Origin: Leptolyngbya sp. FACHB-36
GTDB lineage: Bacteria > Cyanobacteriota > Cyanobacteriia > Leptolyngbyales > Leptolyngbyaceae
Length of the DNA stretch: 37,966 nucleotides
Assembly (NCBI RefSeq): GCF_014695955.1
Contig: NZ_JACJPG010000326.1
Location: forward strand, 1-37,966
Reading direction: 5' to 3'
Shown: positions 18,374-28,773 of the stretch, one piece after another
How positions within the stretch are numbered: the stretch's first letter is position 1
Layout of the letters: the number at the start of each line of letters is the position of its first letter
Made by a program: the position numbers and the translations under genes
Notes under the pieces: model-generated
Told to the model about the DNA's origin: nothing
Seen by the model: the letters and a program-made list of their open reading frames with translations, nothing else
Databases searched by the model: none

Positions 18374-18559
18374 TGGCCTTGTGTAAAGGGGATACTGAGT
18401 GGCTTGCTTCTCAAGTCCTATCAAGGATATCTGCGGGTAGCGGAATTCGCGGTCTCTGTATTGCGAAGCGGACTCAACGATTTATAGGTCTGTTTAAGCC
18501 TTGCCTCCGGGAGCTTCTTGGAGAAGAGGTTTGATGTTTAAGCTACGAATGTTATTAAG

Positions 18560-18596
18560 GTAGGAAGGCTGACCGAAGAGGAGAGGCCTTGCCTAC
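18560..18596 (+). promoter_or_regulatory. Leader hairpin 2 near the rplC start
   Basis: GTAGGAAGGC (18560-18569) pairs with GCCTTGCCTAC (18586-18596) with one bulged G, a 10-bp stem ending 30 bases before the rplC GTG. Such placement could influence translation initiation. Confidence 0.35.
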
Positions 18597-18625
18597 TGTG
18601 TAGTGTGTAGAAATGGAGTCCTACC

Positions 18626-19261
18626 GTGTCTATCGGTATTCTTGGCACCAAGCTTGGCATGACCCAAGTGTTTGATGAAGTGGGAAAGGCAATTCCTGTC
18701 ACCGTTATTCAAGCGGGTCCTTGCACGGTCACGCAGGTCAAAACCGCGCAAACAGACGGCTATGCTGCGATTCAGGTTGGATACGGTGAAGTTGCCCAGA
18801 AGGCACTCAGCAAACCAGAGTTGGGACACCTTACCAAGTCTAATGCTGTTCCTCTACGGCACCTGCACGAGTACCGCTTGGACAATTCGAGCGAGTTTGA
18901 GTTGGGTCAGCAGATTAAAGCCGATACGTTCTCTGCCGGTCAAATCGTTGATGTAATTGGCACAAGTATTGGTCGCGGCTTTGCAGGTTACCAGAAGCGT
19001 CACAACTTCAAACGTGGACCAATGGCACACGGTTCTAAGAACCACCGTGCGCCTGGTTCTACCGGAGCGGGTACAACTCCGGGTCGGGTGTATCCGGGCA
19101 AGCGCATGGCAGGACAACTGGGCGGGTCTCAGGTAACGATTCGCAAGCTAACAGTGGTTCGCGTTGATGCCGATCGTAACTTGCTGCTGATCAAAGGCGC
19201 AATTCCGGGTAAGCCAGGTGCCTTGGTGAATGTAGTACCGGCTAAGCAGGTTGGTCGTTAG
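18626..19261 (+). CDS. rplC: Large ribosomal subunit protein L3 (uL3)
   Basis: A 211-residue uL3, which binds 23S rRNA near the peptidyl-transferase centre and helps initiate 50S assembly. The N-terminus [17 protein letters not shown] and the extended loop [20 protein letters not shown] are diagnostic. The start is GTG at 18626, with GGAG ten bases upstream. It is the first gene of the cluster: rpsJ, which precedes rplC in E. coli, is absent here, as usual in cyanobacteria. Confidence 0.98.
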   Translation: MSIGILGTKLGMTQVFDEVGKAIPVTVIQAGPCTVTQVKTAQTDGYAAIQVGYGEVAQKALSKPELGHLTKSNAVPLRHLHEYRLDNSSEFELGQQIKADTFSAGQIVDVIGTSIGRGFAGYQKRHNFKRGPMAHGSKNHRAPGSTGAGTTPGRVYPGKRMAGQLGGSQVTIRKLTVVRVDADRNLLLIKGAIPGKPGALVNVVPAKQVGR

Positions 19262-19316
19262 GGAGCGCCTTGATTGGCTGAGCGCAGACATTCGTCAAAG
19301 AGACAGGGGGAGAACT

Positions 19317-19949
19317 ATGGTTGATTGTGTTGTGAAAGACTGGCAGGGAGCAGACGTTGGTACGGCGTCGTTGGATTTGCGGGTTGCCAAAGAAGAGAGT
19401 GCAACTCACATTGTCCATCGTGCGCTAGTTCGTCAGATGGCAAACGCTCGGCAAGGAACCGTTTCTACAAAAACCCGAGCTGAGGTCAGTGGAGGCGGAC
19501 GTAAGCCATGGCGGCAAAAGGGAACTGGGCGCGCTCGTGCGGGATCAAACCGTTCTCCTCTCTGGCGGGGTGGCGGCGTCATCTTTGGTCCTAAGCCTAG
19601 AGACTACGAGCAAAAAATGAACCGAAAAGAGCGCAGGCTAGCGCTACGAACTGCATTTCAAGGTCGGGTAGATGACCTGGTTGTCGTGCAGGACTTTGCT
19701 GATAAGCTGCCGCGCCCTAAAACTAAAGATCTCGTACAGGCGCTGACTGGATGGGGAGTTGAGCCGGAGTCTAAGGTACTGCTAATTCTGGCAGAGCGTA
19801 GCGAGAACATTTACCTGTCAGCTCGAAATATTGAAAAGCTGCGGTTAATCTCCGCTAGTAACTTAAATGTGTTTGATTTGCTGGCAGCCGATCGAATTGT
19901 CGTAACAGCGCCTGCTCTCGAAAAAATCCAGGAGGTCTACGGTGCCTGA
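19317..19949 (+). CDS. rplD: Large ribosomal subunit protein L4 (uL4)
   Basis: A 210-residue uL4, lining the peptide exit tunnel. The ATG at 19317 follows GGGAGAAC and gives the normal cyanobacterial N-terminus [11 protein letters not shown]. The open frame reaches back to 19251, inside rplC, but those 22 residues are spurious. The tunnel loop with [18 protein letters not shown] is intact. In E. coli L4 is the autoregulator of its operon; whether that holds here is unknown. Its 3' end overlaps rplW by 8 bp. Confidence 0.98.
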   Translation: MVDCVVKDWQGADVGTASLDLRVAKEESATHIVHRALVRQMANARQGTVSTKTRAEVSGGGRKPWRQKGTGRARAGSNRSPLWRGGGVIFGPKPRDYEQKMNRKERRLALRTAFQGRVDDLVVVQDFADKLPRPKTKDLVQALTGWGVEPESKVLLILAERSENIYLSARNIEKLRLISASNLNVFDLLAADRIVVTAPALEKIQEVYGA

Positions 19950-20244
19950 AATTGACGCTCGCAAACTGGCGGATTTAATTCATCGCCCAATTATTACTGA
20001 GAAAGCGACGCTGCTGCTGGAGAACAATCAGTACACGTTTGAGGTTGTTCCCAAAGCGACGAAGCCTGAAATCAAGGCCGCGATCGAGATGCTCTTTGAT
20101 GTCAAGGTTGTTAGCGTGAATACTCATAAGCCGCCGCGCAAAACTCGGCGCGTTGGTAAGTTCATGGGGCATCGTCCATCGTTTAAGCGGGCGATCGTGA
20201 CGCTAGCATCTGGAGACTCGATCACCCTGTTCCCAGAAGTTTAG
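19942..20244 (+). CDS. rplW: Large ribosomal subunit protein L23 (uL23)
   Basis: A 100-residue uL23, at the exit of the peptide tunnel, where trigger factor and SRP dock. It has [20 protein letters not shown] and the lysine/arginine-rich [20 protein letters not shown]. The GTG start at 19942 lies inside the end of rplD, with GGAGG (19931-19935) six bases before it, so translation is probably coupled. Confidence 0.97.
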   Translation: MPEIDARKLADLIHRPIITEKATLLLENNQYTFEVVPKATKPEIKAAIEMLFDVKVVSVNTHKPPRKTRRVGKFMGHRPSFKRAIVTLASGDSITLFPEV

Positions 20245-20307
20245 ATATCGTCCGACACCTGTTGCGGTTACTTCCTCTCTGCTGTCCCCTACTAAGAGCT
20301 TTCTGTT

Positions 20308-21171
20308 ATGGGTATTCGCTTTTATCGACCCTACACCCCTGGTACGCGCGAACGTGCGGTCTCTGATTTCGCTGAGGTGACTCGCAGTGAACCAGAGAAG
20401 TCACTGACGGTCTCTGTGCATCGGCCTAAAGGGCGAAACAATCGGGGCGTTATAACTTGCCGTCATCGGGGCGGTGGGCACAAGCGTCTCTACCGCATCA
20501 TTGATTTTCGCCGCGATAAGCACAACGTTCCTGCCAAGGTCGTTTCGGTGGAGTACGACCCGAACCGGAATGCGCGGATCTCGCTGGTTTACTACCAGGA
20601 TGGCGAGAAACGCTACATTCTTTATCCGGCAAACCTAGCGTTAGGTACGCTAATTCGCTCTGGTCCTGACGCGCCGATCGAAGTCGGCAATGCGCTGCCG
20701 CTCGGCAACATCCCCTTGGGAACAGTCGTTCACAATGTCGAGCTTGTTCCTGGCAAGGGCGGGCAGATTGTCCGGGCCGCAGGGGCTAGCGCGCAGGTGG
20801 CTGCGAAAGAAGGAAATTTTGTCACGCTCAAGCTGCCGTCGGGTGAGGTTCGCCTAATTCGGCGTGAGTGCTATGCCACCATCGGTTCCGTTGGCAACGC
20901 CGATGTTCGCAACACCAGCTTCGGCAAAGCAGGCCGCAAGCGGTGGAAAGGTCGGCGACCAGAAGTACGTGGTAGCGTGATGAACCCAGTCGATCACCCG
21001 CATGGTGGCGGTGAAGGTCGCGCACCGATCGGACGTTCTGGACCCGTGACGCCATGGGGCAAACCTGCCTTGGGCTACAAGACGCGCAAGAAGAAAAAGC
21101 TGAGCGATGCGCTAATTATCCGCCGCCGCCGCAAATCGTCTAAGCGCGGCAGAGGCGGACGCGATTCATAG
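20308..21171 (+). CDS. rplB: Large ribosomal subunit protein L2 (uL2)
   Basis: A 287-residue uL2, needed for subunit association and peptidyl transfer. The signature [15 protein letters not shown] near residues 230-245 includes the universally important histidine. The C-terminus is strongly basic ([13 protein letters not shown]). Length and start ATG are as in other cyanobacteria. It lies 63 bp after rplW and 20 bp before rpsS. Confidence 0.99.
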   Translation: MGIRFYRPYTPGTRERAVSDFAEVTRSEPEKSLTVSVHRPKGRNNRGVITCRHRGGGHKRLYRIIDFRRDKHNVPAKVVSVEYDPNRNARISLVYYQDGEKRYILYPANLALGTLIRSGPDAPIEVGNALPLGNIPLGTVVHNVELVPGKGGQIVRAAGASAQVAAKEGNFVTLKLPSGEVRLIRRECYATIGSVGNADVRNTSFGKAGRKRWKGRRPEVRGSVMNPVDHPHGGGEGRAPIGRSGPVTPWGKPALGYKTRKKKKLSDALIIRRRRKSSKRGRGGRDS

Positions 21172-21191
21172 AATTAGGGAGAAATACAAAG

Positions 21192-21470
21192 ATGTCTCGC
21201 TCACTCAAAAAAGGTCCGTTTGTTGCCGATCACCTGATGCAAAAGGTTGAGGCAATCCGAGCAAGGGGTGACAACCAGGTTATTAAAACCTGGTCCCGTG
21301 CCTCAACGATTCTGCCGCAGATGATTGGTCTGACGATCGCGGTTCACAACGGACGGCAGCACGTTCCGGTCTACGTTACTGAGCAAATGGTGGGTCACAA
21401 GCTTGGCGAATTCGCCCCTACCCGAACCTTTCGGGGACATGCAGGCGGCGACAAAAAGGCACGTCGATAG
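21192..21470 (+). CDS. rpsS: Small ribosomal subunit protein S19 (uS19)
   Basis: A 92-residue uS19 in the 30S head, contacting S13 and the A-site region. [20 protein letters not shown] and the C-terminal [19 protein letters not shown] are diagnostic. A GGGAGA ribosome site lies at 21177-21182, nine bases before the ATG. Confidence 0.99.
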   Translation: MSRSLKKGPFVADHLMQKVEAIRARGDNQVIKTWSRASTILPQMIGLTIAVHNGRQHVPVYVTEQMVGHKLGEFAPTRTFRGHAGGDKKARR

Positions 21471-21517
21471 ATTCGCTAATTGCTGGTAGCTGCTAACTAT
21501 TGGCTAAAGGAGAAAAA

Positions 21518-21883
21518 ATGGCTATTGATACTACCACAGAAGTAAAGGCGATCGCTCGATACATCCGAATGTCTCCGCATAAAGTGCGACGCGTGCTGGA
21601 TCAAATTCGAGGACGCTCCTACCGGGAAGCCTTGATAATTCTGGAATTCATGCCTTACCGAGCGTGTGAGCCAATCCTGAAGGTTCTGCGATCGGCGGCA
21701 GCAAACGCAGAACACAACCAGGGCTTGAACCGAGCTGACCTTTTGGTCAGTCAGGCTTATGCCGATCAAGGACCAACCTTAAAGCGCTTTCGCCCACGGG
21801 CACAGGGGCGTGCCTATCAAATCCGCAAGCCCACCTGCCACATCACAGTCGCCGTTGCTCCCGGTGCAGGAACCGACGAGTAA
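21518..21883 (+). CDS. rplV: Large ribosomal subunit protein L22 (uL22)
   Basis: A 121-residue uL22, whose long hairpin reaches into the exit tunnel at the erythromycin pocket. The ATG at 21518 is chosen because AAGGAG sits eight bases before it; a TTG at 21500 would start upstream of this ribosome site. Core features are [20 protein letters not shown] and the loop [22 protein letters not shown]. Confidence 0.98.
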   Translation: MAIDTTTEVKAIARYIRMSPHKVRRVLDQIRGRSYREALIILEFMPYRACEPILKVLRSAAANAEHNQGLNRADLLVSQAYADQGPTLKRFRPRAQGRAYQIRKPTCHITVAVAPGAGTDE

Positions 21884-21926
21884 TTCAACATCATTCACAT
21901 GCCACTGCTTAAGCGAGGACGCATTC

Positions 21927-22658
21927 GTGGGACAGAAAATTCATCCAACTGGCTTTCGCCTTGGAGTTACGCAAGAACATCGATCGCGCTGGTATAGCGA
22001 CATGAGTCGCTATCCAGAGCTGCTACAGGAAGACTTCAGAATTCGTCGTTTTGTACAAAAAAACCTCAGTAGTGCCGGTATTTCTGAAGTGCGAATCGAG
22101 CGCAAAGCAGACCAAATTGATTTAGAAGTCCGCACGGCTCGACCCGGAGTGGTCGTTGGTCGGGGCGGAGCGGGAATCGAGTCGCTGCGAGCAGGACTCC
22201 AGCAGGAATTGGGCAGTAGCGATCGTCAAATCCGCATTAACGTGGTTGAAGTCGCCAGAGTAGACGCAGACGCCGCCTTAATTGCAGAATACATTGCTCA
22301 ACAGCTAGAGCGACGTGTGTCATTTCGGCGCGTTGTTCGTCAAGCAATGCAGCGGGCTCAGCGGGCAGGAATTGAGGGAATCAAGGTCCAGGTGAGCGGT
22401 CGCCTTAACGGAGCAGAAATTGCCCGTCCAGAGTGGACCCGCGAAGGTCGTGTTCCTCTGCATACGCTGCGAGCGGACATCGACTACGCCTACTGCACCG
22501 CTCAAACCATTTACGGCACGTTGGGAATCAAAGTTTGGGTGTTCAAAGGCGAAATTATTCCCGGACAGGAAGAGCAGCCTGCGCCTGCCGCTTCAAAAGC
22601 TCCTCGTCGTCAGCAGCGTCGTCGCCAGCAGTTTGAAGACCGATCGAACGAATCATAA
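21927..22658 (+). CDS. rpsC: Small ribosomal subunit protein S3 (uS3)
   Basis: A 243-residue uS3 at the mRNA entry channel, with KH domain ([16 protein letters not shown]) followed by the S3 C-terminal domain. The start is the GTG at 21927, preceded by GAGGA; it gives the universal N-terminus [13 protein letters not shown]. An open frame extends 117 bp further upstream into rplV and is ignored. The basic, alanine/glutamine-rich tail after residue 215 is longer than in E. coli. Confidence 0.98.
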   Translation: MGQKIHPTGFRLGVTQEHRSRWYSDMSRYPELLQEDFRIRRFVQKNLSSAGISEVRIERKADQIDLEVRTARPGVVVGRGGAGIESLRAGLQQELGSSDRQIRINVVEVARVDADAALIAEYIAQQLERRVSFRRVVRQAMQRAQRAGIEGIKVQVSGRLNGAEIARPEWTREGRVPLHTLRADIDYAYCTAQTIYGTLGIKVWVFKGEIIPGQEEQPAPAASKAPRRQQRRRQQFEDRSNES

Positions 22659-22675
22659 GGAATGAAGAGCAGGAT

Positions 22676-22703
22676 CACTCCTCACTCCTCACTCCTCACT
22701 CCT
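22676..22703 (+). repeat. Tandem heptamer CACTCCT x4 between rpsC and rplP
   Basis: Four exact copies of CACTCCT fill 28 bp directly before the rplP ribosome site (AGGTGA at 22704-22709). It is the kind of short tandem repetitive heptamer (STRR) known from cyanobacterial intergenic DNA. With the GGAT just before it, the array resembles the 16S rRNA 3' end. Confidence 0.9.
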
Positions 22704-22715
22704 AGGTGAACTGTC

Positions 22716-23135
22716 ATGTTAAGTCCAAGAAGAACAAAATTTCGTAAACAGCAACGCGGGCGAATGAGCGGTCTGGCGACTCGTGGTAACAAGCTAGACT
22801 TTGGCGATTTTGGCTTGCAGGCGCAGGAGTGCCACTGGATTACCGCTCGCCAAATTGAAGCCAGCCGCCGCGCCATGACCCGCTATATTCGTCGGGGTGG
22901 CAAAATCTGGATTCGAGTTTTCCCTGATAAGCCGGTGACAATGCGTCCCGCAGAAACCCGGATGGGTTCTGGTAAGGGTGCCCCAGAATTTTGGGTTGCG
23001 CCTGTTAAGCCAGGACGAATTCTGTTTGAAATTGCAGGCGTGCCAGAGGCAACGGCAAAAGAAGCGATGCGATTGGCATCATTCAAGCTACCCATCAAAA
23101 CGAAATTCATTACTCGCGAAACGGAGGAGTCCTGA
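22716..23135 (+). CDS. rplP: Large ribosomal subunit protein L16 (uL16)
   Basis: A 139-residue uL16, positioning A-site tRNA on the 50[20 protein letters not shown] and the loop [19 protein letters not shown] are diagnostic. AGGTGA lies six bases before the ATG, immediately after the heptamer array. Confidence 0.99.
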   Translation: MLSPRRTKFRKQQRGRMSGLATRGNKLDFGDFGLQAQECHWITARQIEASRRAMTRYIRRGGKIWIRVFPDKPVTMRPAETRMGSGKGAPEFWVAPVKPGRILFEIAGVPEATAKEAMRLASFKLPIKTKFITRETEES

Positions 23136-23138
23136 GCT

Positions 23139-23366
23139 ATGCCTCTTCCCAAAATTGCAGATGCTAGAAGCCTGAGTGATCAGGACCTTGAAGCGCAAAT
23201 TCTGGCGGTGAAGCGTGAACTTTTTCAGTTGCGATTTCAGCAAGGCACCCGTAAGTTGGAAAAACCTCACCAGTTTAAGCACGCCCGTCATCGCCTTGCC
23301 CAATTGTTGACGATCGAGCGGGAGCGGCAGTTGACAGCCTCCCAGCCAAAAGCAGAAGCGGAGTAG
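23139..23366 (+). CDS. rpmC: Large ribosomal subunit protein L29 (uL29)
   Basis: A 75-residue two-helix protein near the tunnel exit, with [21 protein letters not shown] and [20 protein letters not shown]. It starts 3 bp after the rplP stop, with GGAGG inside the rplP end serving as its ribosome site. Confidence 0.98.
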   Translation: MPLPKIADARSLSDQDLEAQILAVKRELFQLRFQQGTRKLEKPHQFKHARHRLAQLLTIERERQLTASQPKAEAE

Positions 23367-23370
23367 ACCC

Positions 23371-23619
23371 ATGGCAGTAAAAGAACGAGTTGGCTTAGTC
23401 GTCAGCGACAAAATGGACAAGACGGTGGTTGTGGCAGTCGAAAACCGCTCTGCCCATCCTAAGTACGGCAAGATTGTGGTGCAAACGAAGCGCTACAAAG
23501 CCCATGATGAAGAAAATAAGTGTAAAACGGGCGATCGTGTCCGCATTCAGGAAACAAGACCTCTAAGCCGCACCAAGCGGTGGAGGGTGACTGACGTCCT
23601 GACGACAGCACAGGCTTAA
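23371..23619 (+). CDS. rpsQ: Small ribosomal subunit protein S17 (uS17)
   Basis: An 82-residue OB-fold uS17 that binds 16S rRNA early in 30S assembly. It shows [18 protein letters not shown], a HPKYGKIV segment and [18 protein letters not shown]. It begins 4 bp after rpmC. Confidence 0.98.
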   Translation: MAVKERVGLVVSDKMDKTVVVAVENRSAHPKYGKIVVQTKRYKAHDEENKCKTGDRVRIQETRPLSRTKRWRVTDVLTTAQA

Positions 23620-23630
23620 CGGAGGACGTC

Positions 23631-23996
23631 ATGATTCAGCAGGAAACGTATTTGAATGTGGCAGATAACAGCGGTGCTCGTAAGCTGATGTGCATTCGTG
23701 TGCTAGGTGGAAATCGCCGCTATGCGGGTGTTGGTGACATTGTCATTGCAGTTGTGAAAGACGCAATTCCCAATATGGCGGTGAAGAAGTCGGATGTGGT
23801 TAAAGCCGTCATCGTCCGTACAAAGAAGAGTCTGCGTCGGGACAGCGGTATGAGCATTCGGTTTGATGACAATGCGGCTGTCATCATCAACAACGACGGT
23901 AATCCTAGGGGCACTCGTGTTTTTGGTCCGGTAGCTCGCGAATTGCGCGATAAAAACTTTACGAAAATCGTTTCTCTGGCTCCGGAGGTGCTGTGA
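23631..23996 (+). CDS. rplN: Large ribosomal subunit protein L14 (uL14)
   Basis: A 121-residue uL14 at the subunit interface (bridge B5/B8). [18 protein letters not shown] and the end [12 protein letters not shown] are typical. GGAGG at 23621-23625 lies five bases before the ATG. Its TGA stop overlaps the rplX ATG by one base (TGATG). Confidence 0.99.
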   Translation: MIQQETYLNVADNSGARKLMCIRVLGGNRRYAGVGDIVIAVVKDAIPNMAVKKSDVVKAVIVRTKKSLRRDSGMSIRFDDNAAVIINNDGNPRGTRVFGPVARELRDKNFTKIVSLAPEVL

Positions 23997-24343
23997 TGGC
24001 GAAAAATAATTCAACTGAAACCCGCTACAGAATGCACGTCAAGAAAGGTGACACCGTTCAGGTGATTGCAGGCAGCGATAAGGGAAAAGTTGGCGAAGTG
24101 CTGCAAGCGATTCCCAAGACGAGTCGAGTCGTAGTTAAAGGTGTGAACTTAAGAACGCGACACATCAAACCTAGGCAGGAAGGTGAATCAGGGCAAATCG
24201 TGACTAGCGAAGCTTCAATCCATAGCTCCAACGTCATGCTTTACTCCGACAAACAGAAGGTTGCCAGCCGCGTTTGCTACACCTTCAGCGAGGACGGTCG
24301 TAAAGTGCGGATGCTGAAGAAGACGGGCGAAATCCTCGATTAA
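23996..24343 (+). CDS. rplX: Large ribosomal subunit protein L24 (uL24)
   Basis: A 115-residue uL24 with the KOW motif [20 protein letters not shown]; it starts 50S assembly and borders the tunnel exit. The ATG at 23996 overlaps the rplN stop; a GTG one codon earlier is also possible. GGAGG at 23983-23987 lies eight bases before the ATG. Confidence 0.98.
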   Translation: MAKNNSTETRYRMHVKKGDTVQVIAGSDKGKVGEVLQAIPKTSRVVVKGVNLRTRHIKPRQEGESGQIVTSEASIHSSNVMLYSDKQKVASRVCYTFSEDGRKVRMLKKTGEILD

Positions 24344-24398
24344 ACGGAATTGATCAATTCCCCTGACCAAGACCAGGGACTTTATTAAGGGCACGACA

Positions 24399-24944
24399 AT
24401 GGCAGAACGACTCAAGACTCAATATCAAGAAAGAATTGTCCCAAAGCTGATGGAGCAGTTTGGCTATACCAACATCCATCAAGTTCCCAAGCTTGTCAAG
24501 GTGACGGTAAACCGAGGCTTAGGCGAGGCGGCTCAGAACGCTAAGGCGTTGGAGGCATCTCTAGCCGAGATTGGAATCATCACTGGACAAAAGCCCGTAG
24601 TCACACGAGCGAAGAAGGCGATTGCAGGCTTCAAGATCCGTCAAGGAATGCCTGTTGGAGCGATGGTGACGCTGCGGTCCGATCGCATGTACATGTTTCT
24701 CGAGCGACTGATCAACCTGGCACTGCCCCGAATTCGAGATTTTCGCGGCGTTAGCCCCAAAAGCTTTGATGGACGCGGTAACTACACACTGGGAGTGCGA
24801 GAGCAGCTAATTTTCCCAGAGGTGAGTTACGACAGCATTGACCAGATCCGCGGCATGGACATTTCCATCATTACTACTGCAAGCAGCGATGAAGAAGGTC
24901 GCGCTTTGCTGAAAGAAATGGGAATGCCCTTTCGGGAGAACTAA
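24399..24944 (+). CDS. rplE: Large ribosomal subunit protein L5 (uL5)
   Basis: A 181-residue uL5, which binds 5S rRNA and contacts P-site tRNA. It has [40 protein letters not shown] and the C-terminal [17 protein letters not shown]. The upstream 55-bp gap contains a GG-rich small inverted repeat but no clear regulatory site. Confidence 0.99.
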   Translation: MAERLKTQYQERIVPKLMEQFGYTNIHQVPKLVKVTVNRGLGEAAQNAKALEASLAEIGIITGQKPVVTRAKKAIAGFKIRQGMPVGAMVTLRSDRMYMFLERLINLALPRIRDFRGVSPKSFDGRGNYTLGVREQLIFPEVSYDSIDQIRGMDISIITTASSDEEGRALLKEMGMPFREN

Positions 24945-24967
24945 GGCAGATTAATCAAGGACACACT

Positions 24968-25369
24968 ATGGCGGCAAACGATACTATTGCGGATATGCTG
25001 ACGCGGATTCGGAATGCAAATCTGGCGCGTCACCAGACGACTGAGGTTCCTTCTACTAAGATGACTCGCAGCATTGCGCAGGTTCTCAAAAATGAAGGCT
25101 TTATCGCTGACTTCGAGGAAGTGGGCGAAGGCGTAAAACGCAATCTTGTGATTGCACTAAAGTACAAGGGTCGTGGTAGACAGCCAATTATCAACACGCT
25201 GAATCGGGTCAGTAAGCCAGGATTTCGCGTGTACTCTACCTGCAAAGATTTACCACGCGTTTTGGGTGGAATTGGCATCGCTATCATCTCCACGTCGGGT
25301 GGCATCATGACCGATCGCGAGGCTCGACGCAGCGGTTTGGGCGGCGAAGTTCTCTGCTACATCTGGTGA
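24968..25369 (+). CDS. rpsH: Small ribosomal subunit protein S8 (uS8)
   Basis: A 133-residue uS8, a primary binder of 16S rRNA helix 21. It has [18 protein letters not shown] and the C-terminal signature [20 protein letters not shown]. In E. coli S8 represses the spc operon. rpsN, which precedes rpsH there, is absent here, as in other cyanobacteria. Confidence 0.99.
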   Translation: MAANDTIADMLTRIRNANLARHQTTEVPSTKMTRSIAQVLKNEGFIADFEEVGEGVKRNLVIALKYKGRGRQPIINTLNRVSKPGFRVYSTCKDLPRVLGGIGIAIISTSGGIMTDREARRSGLGGEVLCYIW

Positions 25370-25394
25370 ACTAAGTTGATAGGAGTAATCAGAT

Positions 25395-25934
25395 ATGTCT
25401 CGTATTGGTAAGCGTCCCATCTCCGTTCCTGGCAAAGTCACCGTCACGATCGATGGGCAAGCTGTTACAGTAAAAGGCCCCAAAGGCGAACTCTCCAGAG
25501 TTCTACCCAATGAGGTTGTGGTGTCTGAAGACAACGGTACGGTGCAGGTCGATCGACGCGATGATTCTCGTCCGGCACGTCAACGCCATGGGCTATGTCG
25601 AACTCTCGTAGCCAACATGGTAGAGGGCGTTTCCGAAGGATTTCAGCGTCGGTTAGAGATCCAAGGCGTTGGCTACCGTGCTCAGGTGCAGGGTCGTACC
25701 TTAACTCTAAATATGGGCTATAGCCACCCGGTACAAATTGAACCACCAGATGGCATTCAATTTGCCGTAGAGAACAACACAAACGTGATTGTTAGTGGCA
25801 TCGACAAAGAGATTGTAGGAAACACAGCTGCTCGGATTCGGGCCGTTCGTCCGCCTGAACCTTATAAGGGTAAAGGTATTCGTTACGCAGGTGAAGCAGT
25901 TAGACGCAAGGCTGGTAAGGCAGGGAAGAAGTAG
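25395..25934 (+). CDS. rplF: Large ribosomal subunit protein L6 (uL6)
   Basis: A 179-residue uL6 near the GTPase-associated centre, made of two related domains. [17 protein letters not shown] starts domain one, and [20 protein letters not shown] ends domain two. AGGAG at 25381-25385 precedes the ATG by nine bases. Confidence 0.99.
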   Translation: MSRIGKRPISVPGKVTVTIDGQAVTVKGPKGELSRVLPNEVVVSEDNGTVQVDRRDDSRPARQRHGLCRTLVANMVEGVSEGFQRRLEIQGVGYRAQVQGRTLTLNMGYSHPVQIEPPDGIQFAVENNTNVIVSGIDKEIVGNTAARIRAVRPPEPYKGKGIRYAGEAVRRKAGKAGKK

Positions 25935-25936
25935 AC

Positions 25937-26299
25937 ATGAAGCTTACTCGTAAAGAATCCACTCGTCGTCGGCATACCCGCGTGCGTCAGAGTGTAACAG
26001 GAACCTCAGAACGTCCCCGGCTAGCCGTGTTCCGCTCAAATGAGCATATTTATGCTCAAGCGATCGATGATACTGAGCAGCGTACGCTGGTCGCTGCTTC
26101 AACCCTCGACCCCACACTAAAAGCTGATCTAGGCTCCGGAGCTAACCGCGAAGCGTCCGAGGCAGTCGGGAAACTAATCGCTCAACGCTTACTAGAAAAA
26201 GGCATCCAACAAGTTGTTTTTGATCGGGGCGGAAATCTGTATCACGGTCGTGTTAAGGCGTTAGCAGACGCGGCTCGTGAAGCCGGGCTGAACTTCTAG
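25937..26299 (+). CDS. rplR: Large ribosomal subunit protein L18 (uL18)
   Basis: A 120-residue uL18, a 5S rRNA binder. Features are [32 protein letters not shown] and the end [17 protein letters not shown]. It starts 2 bp after the rplF stop, so translation is probably coupled. Confidence 0.99.
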   Translation: MKLTRKESTRRRHTRVRQSVTGTSERPRLAVFRSNEHIYAQAIDDTEQRTLVAASTLDPTLKADLGSGANREASEAVGKLIAQRLLEKGIQQVVFDRGGNLYHGRVKALADAAREAGLNF

Positions 26300-26345
26300 A
26301 GCGCAGCAGCCGTTGCTGACTGGCAATTCATCTGTGGAGTAACTC

Positions 26346-26867
26346 ATGGCAAAAGAACGTAAGAAAAGCAAAACTCGGGAAAAAGAGTCGGACTGGCAGG
26401 AGCGTGTTGTCCAAATCCGGCGGGTAACGAAAGTGGTAAAAGGCGGTAAAAAACTTAGCTTTCGGGCGATCGTCATTGTCGGTAACGAGCGTGGACAGGT
26501 CGGCGTAGGCGTTGGTAAAGCCAGTGACGTAATTGGTGCGGTCAAGAAAGGCGTTGCCGATGGTAAGAAGCACTTGATTGAAGTGCCATTGACTAAAGCG
26601 AACTCGATTCCCCATCCAACTACTGGTGCAGGCGGTGGTGCCAAGGTTATGGTTCGTCCCGCTGCTCCTGGTACAGGTGTAATTGCGGGTGGTGCCGTTC
26701 GCACAGTGCTTGAACTTGCAGGGGTCCGCAATGTCTTGGCAAAACAGCTGGGTTCTGGAAATCCGCTGAACAATGCGAGAGCAGCTGTTAGCGCACTAGC
26801 AACCCTGCGGACCTTCTCTGAGGTGGCCGAGGAGCGGGGCGTTCCAATTGAAAACCTCTATGCCTAA
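26346..26867 (+). CDS. rpsE: Small ribosomal subunit protein S5 (uS5)
   Basis: A 173-residue uS5, important for decoding fidelity. The N-terminal dsRNA-binding-like domain has [19 protein letters not shown]; the second part has [24 protein letters not shown]. The next gene is rplO: rpmD (L30) is missing, which is normal for cyanobacteria and plastids. Confidence 0.99.
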   Translation: MAKERKKSKTREKESDWQERVVQIRRVTKVVKGGKKLSFRAIVIVGNERGQVGVGVGKASDVIGAVKKGVADGKKHLIEVPLTKANSIPHPTTGAGGGAKVMVRPAAPGTGVIAGGAVRTVLELAGVRNVLAKQLGSGNPLNNARAAVSALATLRTFSEVAEERGVPIENLYA

Positions 26868-26898
26868 AGCCAGCGAACACATATTGTGAGTAACAACC

Positions 26899-27366
26899 AT
26901 GAGATTAAATGACGCTACTCCCCAGGAAGGTTCTAAGCACCGTCCTCGCCGTGTAGGTCGAGGAATTGCGGCAGGTCAAGGAGCAAGCTGCGGCTTTGGA
27001 ATGCGCGGACAAAAGTCGCGATCGGGTCGCCCGACTCGTCCTGGCTTTGAGGGCGGTCAGATACCTTTGTATCGCCGCTTGCCAAAGCTCAAGCACTTTC
27101 CGTTAGTGAACCGCTCAAGCTACACCATTATCAATGTGGACGATTTGTCCTCTCTTGCCGCTAACACGGAGGTAACATTGACCTCTTTGATTAAGGCAGG
27201 CATTGTCACTGCAAATAACGGACCGCTGAAGGTGCTGGGTGATGGCGATGTCAGTGTGCCGCTGACGGTGAGGGCAGCGGCTTTTACAGCGGCGGCTCGC
27301 GCTAAGATTGAAGCAGCAAAAGGAACGTGTGAGCTTCTGGGTGCGAATTCATCCACCTCTAAGTAA
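26899..27366 (+). CDS. rplO: Large ribosomal subunit protein L15 (uL15)
   Basis: A 155-residue uL15, late in 50S assembly. The glycine/arginine-rich N-terminal arm ([20 protein letters not shown], then [15 protein letters not shown]) threads into 23S rRNA. A globular C-terminal domain follows. Confidence 0.99.
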   Translation: MRLNDATPQEGSKHRPRRVGRGIAAGQGASCGFGMRGQKSRSGRPTRPGFEGGQIPLYRRLPKLKHFPLVNRSSYTIINVDDLSSLAANTEVTLTSLIKAGIVTANNGPLKVLGDGDVSVPLTVRAAAFTAAARAKIEAAKGTCELLGANSSTSK

Positions 27367-27465
27367 CTAGTTGGCAGTAAATTATAGGCGCTCCGGCTTA
27401 AAGAAACTGCTGAAACGACTTACCCCCTCCACCCCTAATGCTCGTACATGTAGAGGAACTCCTTC

Positions 27466-28773
27466 ATGGTCGTTAGTCGAGATAAAACGCCAACCGCTCA
27501 AGAAACCTTTGCCCAGATGGCGCAAGCGGCTGGGCTGCGTGGGCGCATTCTGCTTACGGTTGGGATGCTGATTCTGGTTCGCTTAGGCAAATTTCTGCCG
27601 CTGCCAGGAATTGATCGTACTGCCTTTGCTCAAAGCATTCAAAACAGCCCGGTTATTGGCTTTCTGGATATCTTTGTGGGAGGTGGTATCTCAGCGTTGG
27701 GGATCTTTGCGCTCGGGATTTTGCCGTACATCAATGCGTCAATTATTCTACAGCTCTTGACGGCTGCGATTCCCTCCTTAGAGAACTTGCAGAAGAATGA
27801 GGGTGAAGCGGGTCGTCGCAAGATTTCTCAAATTACTCGCTATGTCGCGCTGGGCTGGGCGGTAATTCAAAGTGTTGGCATTGCGCTGTGGGTACGCCCC
27901 TTCGTCGAGAATTGGGGTCCGCTGTTTGTTGCGCAGACCGCACTGGCGCTTACAGCAGGATCTATGTTTGTGATGTGGGTTGGTGAGCTGATTACCGAGC
28001 GCGGCATTGGCAACGGTGCCTCGCTGCTGATTTTCGTCAACATTGTCTCTAGCTTACCGACCTCTCTTGGTCAAACGTTGGAGCTAGCGCAGAGTGGCGA
28101 TCGTAACCTGGTGGGTGGAGTAGCAATTCTGCTGCTGGTTTTTCTGGTGATGATTGTCGGTATCGTATTTGTGCAAGAGGGTACTCGTCGCATTCCTATC
28201 TTGTCGGCACGCCGACAGGTCGGACGACGTATGTATTTGGAGCGCAGTAGCTACTTGCCCTTACGGTTGAATCAGGGCGGCGTGATGCCAATCATCTTTG
28301 CATCTGCGGTGCTCGTTATTCCAGCAACGATAGCGCAGTTTTTTAAGAACGACGTTGTCATTCAGTTTGCCAACTACCTTAGCCCAAATGGTCCGGCCCC
28401 GTGGGTTCATGTAATGATTTACCTGACCCTAATCGTGTTCTTTAGCTATTTCTATGCTTCGCTGGTTGTTAATCCAGTGGATATGTCTCAGAACTTGAAG
28501 AAGATGGGTGCCAGTATCCCAGGAATTCGTCCTGGTAAAGCAACTAGCGAATATATTGAGCGCGTTTTGAATCGACTGACGTTTTTGGGCGCCATTTTCT
28601 TAGGGCTCGTCGCGATCGTTCCGACAGCAGTGGAAAGTGCCACACGGGTTAGAACGTTTCAAGGTTTGGGTGCGACTTCGCTGCTGATTCTGGTAGGCGT
28701 CGCGATCGACACCGCTAAACAGATTCAAACCTATGTGATCTCGCAACGCTACGAAGGAATGGTGAAGCAATAG
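27466..28773 (+). CDS. secY: Preprotein translocase subunit SecY
   Basis: A 435-residue SecY with about ten transmembrane helices, the channel of the Sec translocon serving both plasma and thylakoid membranes in cyanobacteria. Visible landmarks are the early [10 protein letters not shown], the plug/TM2 region ([18 protein letters not shown]), [11 protein letters not shown] and the C-terminal cytosolic loop [20 protein letters not shown]. It is complete in length. The stop TAG overlaps the adk GTG start by one base. PSII lumenal proteins such as PsbO may depend on Sec for export. Confidence 0.98.
   Translation: MVVSRDKTPTAQETFAQMAQAAGLRGRILLTVGMLILVRLGKFLPLPGIDRTAFAQSIQNSPVIGFLDIFVGGGISALGIFALGILPYINASIILQLLTAAIPSLENLQKNEGEAGRRKISQITRYVALGWAVIQSVGIALWVRPFVENWGPLFVAQTALALTAGSMFVMWVGELITERGIGNGASLLIFVNIVSSLPTSLGQTLELAQSGDRNLVGGVAILLLVFLVMIVGIVFVQEGTRRIPILSARRQVGRRMYLERSSYLPLRLNQGGVMPIIFASAVLVIPATIAQFFKNDVVIQFANYLSPNGPAPWVHVMIYLTLIVFFSYFYASLVVNPVDMSQNLKKMGASIPGIRPGKATSEYIERVLNRLTFLGAIFLGLVAIVPTAVESATRVRTFQGLGATSLLILVGVAIDTAKQIQTYVISQRYEGMVKQ

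Larger units (their letters stand above)
18139..18625. other. Divergent ndhN / rplC control region with long rplC leader
   Basis: Contains a sigma-70-type promoter candidate at 18286-18315 reading toward rplC, an 11-bp hairpin at 18348-18373 and a second hairpin at 18560-18596 close to the rplC ribosome site. If the promoter is right, the leader is about 300 nt. No gene is seen. Confidence 0.6.

Noticed and set aside
21810-21926. Upstream extension of rpsC overlapping rplV.
   Set aside because: It is a shadow of rplV in another frame; the GTG at 21927 gives the universal S3 N-terminus.
22676-22703. ACTCCTCAC within the heptamer array, identical to most of the conserved core of the small RNA Yfr1.
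   Set aside because: There are no flanking hairpins and no terminator, and the word arises automatically from repeating CACTCCT.
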